From positions 8,866,001-8,930,000 of the forward strand of contig JAHQIY010000003.1 of the NCBI GenBank assembly GCA_019054805.1: 64,000 nucleotides of DNA, written 5' to 3'. Shown here piece by piece: positions 45,061-57,649 of the stretch. How positions within the stretch are numbered: the first letter of the stretch is position 1; each line of letters begins with the position of its first letter. The notes below the pieces were generated by a model, which was not told where the DNA came from, made no database searches, and saw only the letters and a list, made by a program, of their open reading frames with translations. The stretch is from Brachionus manjavacas (taxonomy: Eukaryota; Rotifera; Eurotatoria; Ploima; Brachionidae). Both the position numbers and the translations under genes were made by a program.

Positions 45061-46590
45061 AGGAAAAGGTTAGGGTTTTAGGGGTGTATTAAAAGAGGTT
45101 CTCTTTTATTGAATGCTTTATTAAATCTAAATAAGTAAAAGGAAACGGCCGTCTTTAGCCAATGTAAATAATGTGAATAGTGTAAATAGTATGAATAATA
45201 GAGTTGTACTTAGAGATTTTTAAAGAGTTTTAGATGGAAAGGGAAAGCTTAAGATAAGCGTCATTGTGATGCTTATCTAGTTGTATATAAATGTAAATAG
45301 TGTTTATAGATTATGATGTAAAGTTGAAACTTGTAAATGTGTAAATTTGAAATTGGTGTTTTGTTTAGAAAGCATAACTTGCTTTGCTCTTGTGGTTGCT
45401 ACACCACACGTGCTAGACTCGAAATTATCTCTGAACAATTGAAGAAGTAAAGAAAATGTCGAGAATTAGGTTTTGATAGCATCCAATGGCATTCAAGCAG
45501 CTGGCACCCAGGAAGACAAAAAGTTTGCAATTATCACTCCTTATGTGAAGAAGAAGAGCCCGTATAGGCGAATTGTTTGCGTGTTAGTCATGCAAGCAGA
45601 GGATCGAGGGTTCAAAACACGCTTAGGGTGAAAAAAAATTTCAAAATATCTCTGCAATATGTTTAGACCTCTTTCATCATAAAAATAGGGGGACCAGTTT
45701 CGACTGGGTAAATTGCGGTGTAGATGATCAACTCGATGCAGTAGCCTCTGTGTCAGATCGTAGCCGTTGCTCCAAAAGGTACTTGAAAAGGAGATGAGTG
45801 CCTCCCCATTATCCACTAAGATAAAATAGGATCAATTATCATGTGAAGAAGAAGGCGTTAAGTTACTTGCTAGATTACCAGAAGAAATCAACAATTAAGA
45901 CATTTGAGGAATATTTAAGGTTACTACTAGAGTGAGATAATTCAAAAGCTAGAAAAATAAAAATAAAATTGGTATTTTGTGCTCTCAAACAAATGGGAGA
46001 TTTTGATAATTTCTGAAGCAAATTTCAAGATTTGGCCAATGAACCGGTAAATCACAAGACTATCTAATCCATATTTTTCTCATGCATTAAAGCCTAAGTG
46101 AGCATTAGAAGTTCAAATAACATAAACTAAGACTTTTGAAAATTCTTACAAAATGACAATAAAGTTTAAAAAAAAATTTAATTTTTTGTGGTTATTTAAA
46201 AGAACATAGAGTCAATTATTCTAGAAACTTTATTTTGAGCCAAGAAAAAATTACAAAAGCTTAAAAAAAAGAAGATGTAATAATTGAAATAAGGTAGGAA
46301 ATTCTGCTAAATAATGTGATTCTGATGATGAAAAGATATCTTGTGTAGCCTGATAAAATTTAGGGAGGACTAGCGGACAATAACTTAGTACCTTAATGCT
46401 TGTAGTAAATATCTGAGGAATAATATTCGAATTACCTTTGTTAATACAAAAGCACAAAGGATATGCTATTCTGATAGGCATTGATTATTTCAACTTAACT
46501 GACGAAGAAATATTTCAAAAACATCGTGAAATTAAATACGATGAACACGAGTTAGATTTAAGTAAATTACCCGATGCTCCGCTGCCGTAA
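45061..46590 (+). mobile_element. Broken LTR retrotransposon (LTR and gag remnant) with nested SINE
   Basis: 45061-45420 is an LTR-like, non-coding leader with a hairpin (GATAAGCGTCATTGTGATGC) and repeated TGTAAATAGTGT units. From about 45475 a gag-like frame reads NGIQAAGTQEDKKFAIITPY, then VKKK, and continues after the SINE (45841 on) as ALSYLLDYQKKSTIKTFEEY. Later comes FQDLANEPVNHKTI and a CIKAxVSIRSS stretch, the usual Ty3/gypsy gag tail pattern. Several stops are present. At 46490-46590 LTDEEIFQKHREIKYDEHEL may be protease/RT-spacer sequence. The RT and integrase are missing. No second LTR was found. Confidence 0.6.
45543..45854 (+). mobile_element. tRNA-derived SINE with exact 14-bp target-site duplication
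   Basis: The SINE body is 45557-45840. It is flanked by ATGTGAAGAAGAAG at 45543-45556 and again at 45841-45854. The head carries tRNA-like A and B boxes (TAGGCGAATTGTTTGCGTGT and GATCGAGGGTTCAAAACACG) with an anticodon-arm-like pairing TGCGTG/CATGCA. A unique body follows (GGGACCAGTTTCGACTGGGT...), and the tail ends AAAATAGGATCAATTATC. Removing one duplication and the SINE rejoins the interrupted gag frame in phase. Confidence 0.8.
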
Positions 46591-49500
46591 TAATGAAAAA
46601 TAAAAAAAGATAAAATTTTCAATTAAATTCTTTAAATTTTAAATTCTTCTTCAATTTTTAGAATTTCAAAAATTCTAAAAGAAACTTTTTTTTCTTTTTT
46701 TCAATTTTTTTATGTCCTTTTTATGATGATTATAATATCAATTTTATTTTTAAGTTGTAAAAAAAATTATATGTATTAGATTGGAATATAATTATTGTTT
46801 ATGCAATTTTATTTTTTTTAGTAGCCAAAAAAGGTAATAAATACTATATCAAATAGGAACAAAAATATTTTTTTTTAGTATAATAAAAATGATAAAAAGA
46901 GTTTGAAAAAAAAGGAAAAAGAAAAGGCAATCAATTAATCAGCTTTACGCTAACTGCCTCGTTTTTCAACTTATTGAGTTAAGTTTAAAGAAAGTATCAT
47001 AACTATCCTTATTATTCAAATACAAACGACAACTCTCTTTTGAAGCCTCCAAATTACATTTTTCTGACGAAACATTACGTTGTCTTCTTCTTCTTTTATT
47101 TTAACAATTCGTTTCTATGTTGGGGTTGTGAAATTCGTTTCAATTCGTTCTTTTCAATTCAGAAAAACTTAGATTACTTTTTTACTTTTTTTTTAGCTCA
47201 TTTACTTTAATTTTTTTTATTAAATAAATAAGCTATATTTTATAAATAAGATATATAAAAATGGATAAACACACTTTTAAATGGACTATATTTAAATATT
47301 AAAGTTAGTTATCGTAAGTATTGAAGATTTTACCTTTTTTCACACATTTGGGTTTTAAATATAAAGATAAGAAGATAGAAAATGAAATTTTGTTTCGAGA
47401 AGAAAGGAAAATAGGAAAATAGCTTTGAATTAAAAAATTTAGACTTGCTGTTTGAGATAAAGATCACAAAGAATTCGAAAAAGATTTCAAAGACTTTAGC
47501 CTTGTGAAAAATTACGAAGATTGTAGAGGTATTGTAAAATTGGTCAATTTAAGATAAAATTATAAGAAGATAAGATGGTAATTAAATGGAAGCATATTTT
47601 TCGGAAAACTCGTTTTTGGCAAGTGTGTTAAAAATATTTAAAAGACAATAACTAACTTTATCTTTTTTAAAACTAAATATAATAATTTATTAAGCACATA
47701 ATCTTGCTGGTTTTATTTGCGTTAATTTTTAATTTTTGGTTTCTGAATTAATTTAAATTAAAAAAGTTATTTTTTTTCGAATTTTTAAGTTTGTTTATTT
47801 GTTCACAATATTAATGCAGTAAAAATTTAGACTTTAAACGATAAATATTTATTTTAGACAAAAACAGAAACCATTTTTAAATATTCACAAGAATATATTA
47901 TTTTCAAAAAACTAATTCAAAGTTTTTCAGCTATATTTAAAAAAACTAAAGAATGCTGAATATTTTTATTATATTTTGACTTTGAGATTTTGTTCAAATT
48001 TTTAAAGTCATTTACAATTCCCATATAAAGATATTTCCAATCTTTAATTTTTCAGATTGGTTTTTTTCGCCTAAATTATTTTTATTATATTATATTATAA
48101 AAATCTTGAAAATACCAGAATTTGCCGCTGAGATTTTCTGTACAGTTACATTTAGATTTTTAAACTGTTCAACTTATTTTATCATTTTAAATAAATATGT
48201 TAACTTACCCTTGAACATCTTGAGGTTATTTTGGATACATACTTTGAGTTTTTAAGAGCATTTTCTCATTATTGGGGTTTAGTGAGCAAGTTTGTTAGCT
48301 GAATGTAAATTTTGTTTAAAATAAATTGTTTTCAAGTATATCATTAGAATTTTAACAAAAGAATTAAAAGTAAAAGCCATTATATTCCCTCAAGGTGTTT
48401 AAAAGCGTTTTGATTTATTACTAGAGTCAAAATTTAGTATATAATAGACAAAAATTACATATTAAAATTTTGTGATTTTTAGAAAAAATAAATTCAATTG
48501 ATATATTTAGGATCATTAAATTCAATTTTCGCCTATGAACAAACTATATGTGTAAATTTAATTAAAAAGATTTTATAAAATCTTTAATTCAAGTGTCACA
48601 ATCAATCAACTGGCTCTTGTTTTCTTAAAAACGGTTTAACAATAAAGTTGAAAAAATTTTAAATTAAGCTTTTTAATAATTTATTGCTAAAATCAATAAA
48701 TTCTTTTAATCACAAAGCAATAAATAATCTTTAAAAGAAGTAATGGAATAATTTAGCTCTGGACAGTTAAGCTACGAGTTATTACAGGGTTGTTGAGCGC
48801 CAAAAGTATCAGAAAAGACAACGGCTCACCTTAATATTAATAATTGCTTTAATAATAAATGGCTATTAATTTTTTTTTCATCATTTTGAGTTATTTGTTT
48901 TATCACCAACAAAAATGTTAATTTAAAAATTTTTTTAATGAAAATAAACTTAAGCTTCCATTGAAGAGAAATGTTAAAACCAACTCTCAACAAAAACCTA
49001 TTGAAATAAACTTTAAAAATGTTTAAAATTTTAAGAAAATCGTGCTAAAAACTAATAAAAAAATAATTTTATTTTAATTAGATATATAAAATGAAAAAAT
49101 TTTTGAAAAAGTGATGAAGATCTGCTAGTTAAAATACTTTCCTACTTTACTACTATATTTTTTTTAAATTATTTAAAAAAAACAAGAAAAATATTGACAG
49201 AAATTTTTTTAAGAATAAAAAAAATTTTACTCACGAAATAGTTTTTATTTTAAACAGAACAATTTAAATTTAAATTAAATACAGTTAATTAAAAAAAAAA
49301 ATTTTGATGGTGATTAAAGTTTGATCTTTAATAAATGTGAAAGCGAAGAGAAAAAAATCATGACGTCGATAATTAAAGTAAAGCCATAGGTGTAAGATGA
49401 ATAAATGGTGAGCACTTCCAGGTTGATAGTATTTGCAATCGACTGATGGCCATCTCATCACAAATTACTAATTAAATTTTTTCATTTTTCATTTGATTTT

Positions 49501-49626
49501 TCTTTATTTTTTTTAAAATAAAAAAATCCAAAAAAAATAAAAGTTGAAATGCACTAATTTAAAAAAAAATTTTAGCTCACGCTTTTTACCAAAGTTGTTT
49601 TATTAAAAATAATAATTCAATCGAAA
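46591..49626. other. Gene-poor A/T-rich interval
   Basis: About 3 kb with no convincing gene. Slightly more complex patches at 47030-47165, 48775-48835 and 49330-49465 show neither an open frame nor a known repeat signature. Confidence 0.5.
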
Positions 49627-51087
49627 TTATTTCTTTGTTTTAGAAGATAGAAAAGAATTGGGAATCAGATAGGTTTCAAGTTTGGCTGTTTGCTGATGAG
49701 GCGACTTGACTTTTCTGTCTCCCAACGGACTATTTGTAAGTCCTGCTCGTCCATTGCTGCCCAAGCTCGTTAACTTTGCATTTAATAATAAATTATTAGT
49801 GGTTAGGCTTGTATTAGTTGAACCAGTATTTGCTTGATTAGCTTCGGGATTTTTCGAAGCATCCGCATTTTCTGGATTTAAATTGATGGCATTCGGGTCT
49901 TTGCCAAGCATTTTTAGCACCATGGCAGATGAAGCTCTGTAAGATGGCGAATTGATTATGGAGTAATCGTCGAACAAAAAACTGATGTCTGTTCTCCAAG
50001 TTGATGGACCCTTGGTAGAAAAAGGATTTTCAAATTTATAATATTGATAGTCGCCCTCGTCTTCATTCACATAATTCCAGCTATACTTGGCATATTTTTC
50101 CGTAGAATTTTCCGGATTAGACAAACTCGAGTGATTCAGTCTCCTCAGATTCAAAATTTTGTTTCTCTTCATTTTCTCTGACAAAAAGACCGAAGATATT
50201 TTGGCACCACTGGGCTTATTCAAAGATTTAATTTGGTGCAAAATGTTTAGCTTAAATTCTTTGCTTGCCTGGTTCGACATGTAAAGCTTTTGCTTGGTCA
50301 TTTTGTGCGGACTGCCGACGTACTGGGTGTTGTTGGTTACAAATACTAGATCGGTTTTTATGGTCGAATGTGAATTAAAAACGTGGTTTATATAATTACA
50401 GATAACTATTGGATTTGAGTTGCATTTGAACGACTCCGGTAGTTGGTATTCGATGCTTTCTGCTTTTACATTGGCCCCACTGTTCGATCGGCTTAGTCTC
50501 AATTTTCTGGAATTTTTCCGCTTTTTCATGTAGTCAAAATAGTCCAGCAGATCTTGAACACTCAAGCCGTCGCAGTTGACCAGCTTTTTGAGCAAATTGT
50601 CGCCAAATGGATAGTATTTAGAGTAGATTTTGGTGAATTGCTGGATTAATTGGGAGTTGTCGGTGGCGTGCACATAATGAAAAAATGTGTTCTTGTAGCA
50701 GTCCCGGTAGTTGTGTAGCTCGAAGTGGAAAGAATTTAGTAGAAAGGTAACAATTTTGGTTCGTTGTAGAGCGATGGCGTAGTTTAAGGCACACAGACCA
50801 TTCCGATCGCTTAGCTCAGCATGGTAGCCTTTCTCGATCAGAAGTCGAGACAAGCTTAGTGCGTTCTCTTCATCTTTGATTAGTGAAATCATGACTAACA
50901 AAGGTAAGTTGTCTGAATCGGCACTTGTTCTTTCGGTGTCGTTCATCAACGATTCTATGTTTTGTTCCTTTTCAATCAGCTTTCGGGCTTCATTGTACAA
51001 TCCAGACCGAATGTACCATCTTATTGTTTTCAGAGTCATAGTGGAGTGGAAAAACTCTATTTTAGCATATAAATATAACTCATTCAA
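49627..51087 (-). CDS. Ankyrin-repeat protein, function unknown
   Basis: Intronless frame of 486 aa. Residues ~20-165 contain ankyrin-type helices: LPLLVMISLIKD, then DRNGLCALNYAIALQRTKI with the consensus G-xx-AL-xxA-xxx-xxx-I-V-x-x-LL pattern, and KNTFFHYVHATDNSQLI. About three repeats are visible. The rest is polar and probably disordered: a basic KKRKNSRKLRLSRSNS patch (about 190-205), Tyr-rich DEGDYQYYKFENPF (about 345-358), and an Asn/Thr/Ser-rich C-terminus. No signal peptide or membrane segment. A second ATG at residue 17 (51039) just before LKTIRWYIRSGLYNEA may be the true start. It does not match an ankyrin subfamily I know, so I give no symbol. Confidence 0.75.
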   Translation of the reverse strand: MNELYLYAKIEFFHSTMTLKTIRWYIRSGLYNEARKLIEKEQNIESLMNDTERTSADSDNLPLLVMISLIKDEENALSLSRLLIEKGYHAELSDRNGLCALNYAIALQRTKIVTFLLNSFHFELHNYRDCYKNTFFHYVHATDNSQLIQQFTKIYSKYYPFGDNLLKKLVNCDGLSVQDLLDYFDYMKKRKNSRKLRLSRSNSGANVKAESIEYQLPESFKCNSNPIVICNYINHVFNSHSTIKTDLVFVTNNTQYVGSPHKMTKQKLYMSNQASKEFKLNILHQIKSLNKPSGAKISSVFLSEKMKRNKILNLRRLNHSSLSNPENSTEKYAKYSWNYVNEDEGDYQYYKFENPFSTKGPSTWRTDISFLFDDYSIINSPSYRASSAMVLKMLGKDPNAINLNPENADASKNPEANQANTGSTNTSLTTNNLLLNAKLTSLGSNGRAGLTNSPLGDRKVKSPHQQTAKLETYLIPNSFLSSKTKK

Positions 51088-51099
51088 ACAAAGTTTAAT

Positions 51100-53140
51100 G
51101 GCAAAAAATGGAATTCAAATAAATAAAAACAAAGTAATGTTTGGCAGGCATCATAAATAAAAGTTGCCATACAGACTGTGCTTAATTATTTTAATTAGTT
51201 ATTTAATTTTTAATAAAAAATAAAGGTAATTTTTTTGCTTTTTGAAATAATTTAATAAAAACTCTCCAAATTTAAATACTCCTGCGAGTGCTTGAGATTT
51301 GAGCAATTCACATGCCATGCTAAAAATTAAACTTATTCTTTACAGAATTTTAATAAACTAGAATTTAAGTAATTCTCCAGGTCATGCAATTATTAGCTAA
51401 ATTAATGGCTTTGAACGTTTTATCCGAACCCAAAGGTTTTTTTAAAAACATGATTTTTTATTTTTGTTCCAATTTTTAGCCGTAATGTATTTTTTCCAGA
51501 TTACTTACTCGTTTGTCTAAAATTGTTGCCTGTTTAAATCTAAAAAATTAAGTGAAAATATTCAAAAAGAATCCGAGTAGATTAGAATTATTTGAGTAGA
51601 TTAGAATTTTCTCTAGCTTAGATTATATCAATGAAGATTTAAATTAGAAGTCAGATTTTGGAAATTCAAAAATCTCTTTTTTTTGATTAGAGTTATATAT
51701 TTTAAATTTTTTCTAATATCAAAATAAGATACATTTATCATGGGTATTTAAATAGTTTAAAAACTGAAGTAAATTACTAGCCTAGAGATACTAAAATAAA
51801 TTGAACCATTATTTTGCTTTCATTTTTACATACACATTCGTCACTTAAATATTGAAATTTAGCTTAAGCATAAATTACGAAATTATCAATAATAATAAAA
51901 ATTTAATTTAAAATAAATAAATTAAAGCCATACCAATTAGCTCACCTGTAAAAATCATTTTTGCATTTCAATTTGAATAATTTTTATCCAAAGGGATGTA
52001 AAGGCAAATTCAAATGCGCACTTTGTTTATTTACCACATGTGTTTATCCAAAACTCTTTATTTTTTATTAATTCAAGTAACTAAAAAAGACACAGTTTTT
52101 TTTAATTAAAATTAAAATTATCATACTTTATAAATAAATTTGATTAAAAAATAAAAAAAAATTTTGTCATTTAAATATACACTAAAAATAACTTTAAATT
52201 ATTAATCATTTATCAAAAAATTTCGTATTTTTATTTAGTTTCTTTCAAAAAAAAAACGATTGAAATATACAATGGATGAAATATATTGATTTCTTAGTTG
52301 ATTTTTTCCAACAGATTACTCGAGTTTTTAAAAAAATTTCTTCTAAAGAGCATGCCTTTGTTTTTGTTTTTAAATTTTTTTATTTCATGTCAGCTGAAAT
52401 TGTCTTTGATTTGTGATCTTTTTATCTTTTTTCTTTTGGATATCTAAAAATTAATTTTGTTTCAAAACAAACTATTTTTTAAAAAATAATGACGAAAAAA
52501 ATGAGTTAAATGAAAAATAAAAAAAAATCAAACTAACAAGAGCAAATTTTAAATGTGAATAGTTTGAGTTAATTTAGTTTAAGCTTTAATTTTTTTTTTA
52601 AATTAAATTAATTATGTCAAACTTTTTATCTTATCATTTATATTTATTTGGCTAAAATTTTGCTTAATTGTTAAATTAAAATCGAATGTTTCTAAAAGTT
52701 ATTTTATTTAAATCGTTATTTTTATTTTAAAAAAATAGCAATTTTAAACAAATAACAAAAATTTAAAATTTTTTTGAATTTTTATGTCTTTCTTAACTAA
52801 ACTTTTCTAAGAATACGCTGTAAATCTACTTTTATTTTGTTATTTATTTAATATCAATCAAAAGCGTTAGTTTTCTTTTTGCATTTTCACATTTTTTTTC
52901 TTCTTTAAATGTTTTATTTATAAAAAATTGAAAAAAAAAGTTTATAAATAAACATGTTATATTTTTATTTATTAATGTCCATTATTTTCAAAAATATAAA
53001 AAATAATAATACGGCTAAATTTAGATTTAATTTAAAAATAAACATCGACCTTGAGAAATTAAGATCAATAATTCAGCCTCTTTAATTTACAGGACATTTA
53101 AGATAAAATTGAAAAATAATATTTTTGTATTTTTTTTAAT
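51100..53140. other. Gene-poor A/T-rich interval
   Basis: Promoter side of the ankyrin gene and 3' side of the CBM14 gene. Nothing coding seen. Confidence 0.5.
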
Positions 53141-54663
53141 TTAGGCATAATACCCTTCTGACTCGGTTACAGATTCACTTCCTGTCTCGATTATTTTATT
53201 TATTTCATGACCAAGATCAATTGTTGGATCCAAAGTCAGAATTCCAGATGTTTCCATGCTCTCACAGCCAAGAGCATGCATGTATCGTGCTTTGACCCAA
53301 GGCTGACTCAGATAAAGCGCTCTGGATCCAATATTGTAATCTAGATGATTTTCGCCAAATTGTGAAGATAAGTTTGTCATGTTTATTGGGTCACATGGCT
53401 TATTTTCGCTCAGTACCAATCTTTCCGTGTTCGGACCTTCTTTTATAAAACCAGTGTTTTCATGTGGCACTGTGGTTTGCAAGTTGTCCTCTGTGGTTCT
53501 GCAAGTTTGAATCAAATTCTTTTTACCAATAGATTTATCTTCTTTTTGAATAATGGGACTGTTTTGTCCATTTTTTGAGGTTATTTTAGAAATTTTTTTC
53601 AATAAACTCAAGGATGACACTTTTTTTAAAAAATCATCTTTTTTCTCGTCACCCGACATTCCCGAAGAGTTGTTGGACGTATTTCGGCTTGAAAGCATTT
53701 TGCTTGCGTGCAATTTTTGCGCTTGCAATTTGAATTTTTTTTTCCAATACCACAGGGTCAAAATAATTGAGACCACTAACAAAATTAGAGCAGGAATGAT
53801 GATTGAGGCCAATATAATATTGTTTGTTAAAGTTGTGGCCATGGATTCAACTGGTTTGATCAAGTTAGGCTTACCTAATTTAAAAATTTGATTTATTAAA
53901 GCAATAAAAAAAGGAAAATTTTTAAATTTTTCTTATTTACTTGTAACCACAAACAGTTTTGGTTTTTTGACTAAAATAGTTTTCTTGCTTGATTTGGTCG
54001 AAGTTGTGGGCACTAGCTCGGTAGTTGTCGGAACTATAGTTGTGCCTCGAGTACAATCAACTAAAAAATTTTATTTTTTTTAAGAATTAAAATTTTTAGA
54101 ATTTTTTTTAACCTACCTTTTTCAGCAAAATCGCACTGACTCCTAATATGGTTCCACATGGTGCCGTATGCACATTTTGTTTTGAATGTTCTATTTGCAA
54201 AACAAATAACAAAGCTCTCACAATCGCTTGGATCACTGTAAAGGCCGTCTGTTTTAAGAATACAAAAAGTATTTACATCGAGAAGAGTGGTGGTTAGCTT
54301 ATAAACAGTGGTTGTGGCTGATTGAGCCAAGTTTTCTGTTTGGTTGACATCGATCAGCTCTTTAGCTATTTTGGAAAAGTTGTTCTTTATTTTTTGCTCG
54401 GTGCTTGATGGGGATAGGAACGCATCAGCAGGAAGAAGTATCGGAATATTTTTGTAGTCTAGGTCTTGCTTATTTTCGTAATCGGTTTTGGATACTATAA
54501 AGCGAATTTTGTCCGAGTCGGTTTTGTTTTTGACCAAGGAGCGTGCTGAGTTCTCCATAGTGCTATGAGTTGTATTGGCCGCTCTTGTGGTCACCTTGAA
54601 CGAAAGGTACTGATGCACCAGACCCATTTGAATAATGAATACCACTACTAAATTTTTTATCAT
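53141..54663 (-). CDS. Single-pass membrane protein with one chitin-binding (CBM14) domain
   Basis: Three exons (54663-54117, 54060-53941, 53874-53141), 1401 nt, 466 aa, phases consistent. The signal peptide is about residues 1-20 (IKNLVVVFIIQMGLVHQYL). The peritrophin-A/CBM14 domain spans about 134-185 with all six cysteines at 134, 148, 154, 164, 177 and 185 (spacing C13C5C9C12C7C). The sixth Cys is supplied by exon 2, which supports the splice. A Thr/Ser/Lys-rich stalk follows (exon 2). One transmembrane helix lies at about 242-266 (LASIIIPALILLVVSIILTL) with a WYWKKK stop-transfer, and then a ~195-residue cytoplasmic tail. CBM14 domains bind chitin. Most family members are secreted, so an extracellular chitin-binding receptor or anchor is inferred. 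Function of the tail is unknown. Confidence 0.82.
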
Positions 54664-54699
54664 CTTTTTTTTCTATCAAAAGTTTTTATTTTTTACTGC

Positions 54700-55000
54700 T
54701 TCACAAATTTATATAAAAAAATCTTCAAATTTGACTTCGTTACGAAAGGATTAGAGACGTGGTTTTCGGGTTTTTTTCGTTTTATTGTTTAGTGAGAGTG
54801 TGTTTGGCAAAATCCTCCAAATAAACCTACATTCTAGGCTACGTGCAACAAAATAAACCAAGTTGTGTAACCAAGATTGTATCGCGACAAATAAGCTGAT
54901 CTTCAATTAGCCGAGGTCTAATTCGTAAACAAGTTAGAGACCAAAACAATTAAGTATTGCTAAAATTAAAGTATTTTAATTGTAATTCATCTATAAAAAG
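54700..55000. promoter_or_regulatory. Upstream region of the CBM14 gene
   Basis: A comparatively G/C-containing block at 54730-54950 lies just upstream of the CBM14 start codon. It probably holds that gene's promoter and 5' UTR, but no specific elements can be named. Confidence 0.3.
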
Positions 55001-55009
55001 AAGAAGAAG

Positions 55010-55145
55010 AAGCTGAAATTAATAGTCAAGTTTACGTAATATTTTATCTCTTGATCATCAAGCACGTACCATTGTTCTACCATTGAACTAGCACGGCTTG
55101 TTAACCAACTCTACTTGGCTAATCTTAGTATTATAACTAAAATGT
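55010..55145 (-). repeat. tRNA-like SINE remnant
   Basis: On the minus strand, TAGTTCAATGGTAGAACAAT is a tRNA D-arm/A-box. It is followed by an anticodon-arm-like CTTGATGATCAAG. No intact T-arm is present, so it is not a functional tRNA. The adjacent GAAGAAGAAGAAG resembles the site favoured by the SINE at 45557. Confidence 0.4.
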
Positions 55146-55924
55146 CATTTTTTCATTAAAATAAAAATATTTACAATTAATTGTGTTTTATTAAAAAAAA
55201 ATTTTGATAAGAAATCAAATATTCATTTGAATATTGCTAATTCTTATAATCCTCGTAGCCTTAATGAGCAACATATATCAGCTTTTACCAAGTCTAGTTT
55301 TCTAAGAGTATTCTAGTTTTTGATTTTTTTTAATTCTGATTTTGGACGAAAAATCCAATTTTTAGAAGCTAAATATCGAAAATAAGTCTTTAAAATGAAT
55401 ATGAATTATTTTACGGAAAAAAGTTTCTCTTAGTCTCATTATTTTGTCTACATAGGCATTATCACATTTTAGATTAGTTAATTAGACAAGGCAACTTAGT
55501 CTATTTGTAGGTAAATATCATTGGGAGATCAATCACAAATTAAATGTTCTTCCAAACATATTTTTGTTAAGATTTAAATAAACTTTTACTAATGAGTTTA
55601 TTTAATTAACTCTTATAGACTAAAATTGGTTTAAAGAATCAAATTAAACAGCAAAGTTTAATTTTGATCAGAATGATTAACAAATACTATTTTTTTATAA
55701 TATTTTATTTTATTTACTTTTTTGTTCCAAATAAAGCCGCCGATCGGAATTCTTCTTTATAAGTGATAGTTTGATTCATCCGCACTGCGAGTAAGTCTCA
55801 ACTTAATTGTCAATTTAAAAAAATTTTGCCAGGTAAATTCATTGATGTGACAATTACAAATTAAAAATTGTAAATTATTATTTTGCATTTTTCATTGCTA
55901 TTTTTTTTATTTTTACATTTTAGT

Positions 55925-55985
55925 TTTTCTTTAATCTGAAGGATATTTAGTTCGGTACACATTAAAAATAAATAACTAAGAGTAA
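55925..55985 (+). repeat. LINE 3' tail
   Basis: TTTAATCTGAAGGATATTTA, then GTTCGGTACACATT and AAATAAAT. Same family layout as 20300-20396. Confidence 0.5.
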
Positions 55986-56079
55986 ATAATTTTTTTTTCT
56001 TTTTTATATTCAGCGAACAAGTCATCTAAAACTTTAAAGAAATATAACTTTTTTTATATAAACTCTATTTTAAATCATT

Positions 56080-57640
56080 ATTTCAATTTTTCTAGACTTT
56101 GGTCTTAGGATCTTCCACTGGACCAACTACATAAAAATATTTAAATCAAATTCGAAAAAAATCGTACCTAATACAAGATACCTCTAATTATAGACCATTT
56201 AGCAAACTGTCTTAAAAAGCTTCTGGTCCTCATCATCTATCTTAGGCTATTAAGTTTTTAGGAAAAAAATTCTTTGCTAATTCAGGAGCAATAAGGTTTA
56301 AGGAAACACTCATGAATCGATAACAATTTCTTTTTTTTATTCAAAACATCAATGAATCCTTTAATAGAAAGAAAAAATTTAAAGTTTAATTTCTAGACTA
56401 CTCAGCAAATTTTGACAGAGTCTGACATGAAGGTCACTGTTAATTTGTAAAATGATAATCGCAGATGATAAATTTTTTTTTTATTTTTAGTTTGACAAGG
56501 AATTTTAAAAATTCTCGATAAATAATTGCTAATATTTTTTTTACCAAATGTTAGTTGGTAAAGATTAAATCTTGTTCCCTCGAAAATTTCTTTTTATTTA
56601 ATAAAAAATCAAATTAATCAAATTAATCAAATTTTTATATTGAAAAATTTTAGCATGGTATTTCATACAAAAGTTGTCGAGTATCTCACAGTTGCACACT
56701 CGCCAATGAATCCCTAAAGCCCTTAGATACTTTGTTTTTTTTAGGAGTTTTATATTCTTTTGTTGTCATTTACAAAATTGACAGAAATATGAACTTATCA
56801 ACCTGAACCTCTTCTCTTTCAGCCCCATTCTAAGAAATTTATAAAATAAAAATAATATTGAACAAAACTTTGAAATTGTCACAAGTCAAGCAAAAAGAAA
56901 TTGTTGCTAAAAATGTAATAAAAAATCACGAATACTTTCTTTTTTTGCTATTGACTTGGTCACATTTAATAAGATCAATAAATACTCGAATTAATTTTCA
57001 CGATGGCTGTGGAATATGAAGAGATCTATTTAAAAGTCTTTACAAAATAGAATAAGAAAAAGAATGATTTAAACCTCATAAAATCAAAAGCCAACTAAAA
57101 AATTAACTTTCTGGGTATAAAATTTGATTCAAAATAAATTTAAGTTTAAATTTTACCTCAATAGGGAACGAAATCAACATTGTAATTCAATATTAAATTA
57201 AAGTAAGATTTTGTCAAACAAAAAATGATGCCCAGATTATGAAACTTAGCGAAAATTGTAAAATCTTTAAATTTTTGTTTTTTTTTTGATTATTCTTTCT
57301 TCTGTCTTATCTCATTCTCGGAAACTAAAAAAAAGTGGTCGATTCAAAATTCAGCAGTTAGATATTTTCTAAAACTAAAAAATAATGCTTCCAACATAAC
57401 TATACATCACGAGGCCTTTAATAAACTTAAACTGCTTACAGTGTCGAATCGGCTTTTTGAGTAGAGTGAGAGATGTGTTTGGATATCACTGAGTCATTCT
57501 AATCTATTGAAAACTTATTTAATTTTTATTGTATTTTTTTTATAAATTGTTTATTATTTTAATTTTTTCTTTTTTAATTTAAAATCTGAAGGACCTTTAG
57601 CTCTGAAAAGATATTAAATTATTCAAGTAACAATAAGTCA
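56080..57640 (+). pseudogene. Decayed LINE ORF2 with 3' tail
   Basis: Frames with many stops show the RT N-terminal NYRP(I/F)SKLS-type motif near 56180, a GFRK-H(S)-type block near 56300, a D-Y-S-A-N-F-D-R-V-W-H-like block A near 56395, and an ILGIKFD-like segment near 57110. The C-terminal region at 57340-57510 reads about SKFSSxIFSKTKK...NKLKLLTVSNRLFE after frame changes. It ends with AATCTGAAGGACCTTTAGCT at about 57580-57600, the family tail. Together these fix plus orientation and the 3' end. Confidence 0.65.
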
Positions 57641-57649
57641 CAATTTTCA

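Noticed and set aside
45541-45816. Minus-strand 91-aa frame
   Set aside because: It falls entirely within the SINE and its flanking duplication.
55040-55110. Possible tRNA gene on the minus strand
   Set aside because: Only the D-arm and a weak anticodon arm are present; no T-arm or acceptor stem, so a SINE relic is more likely.
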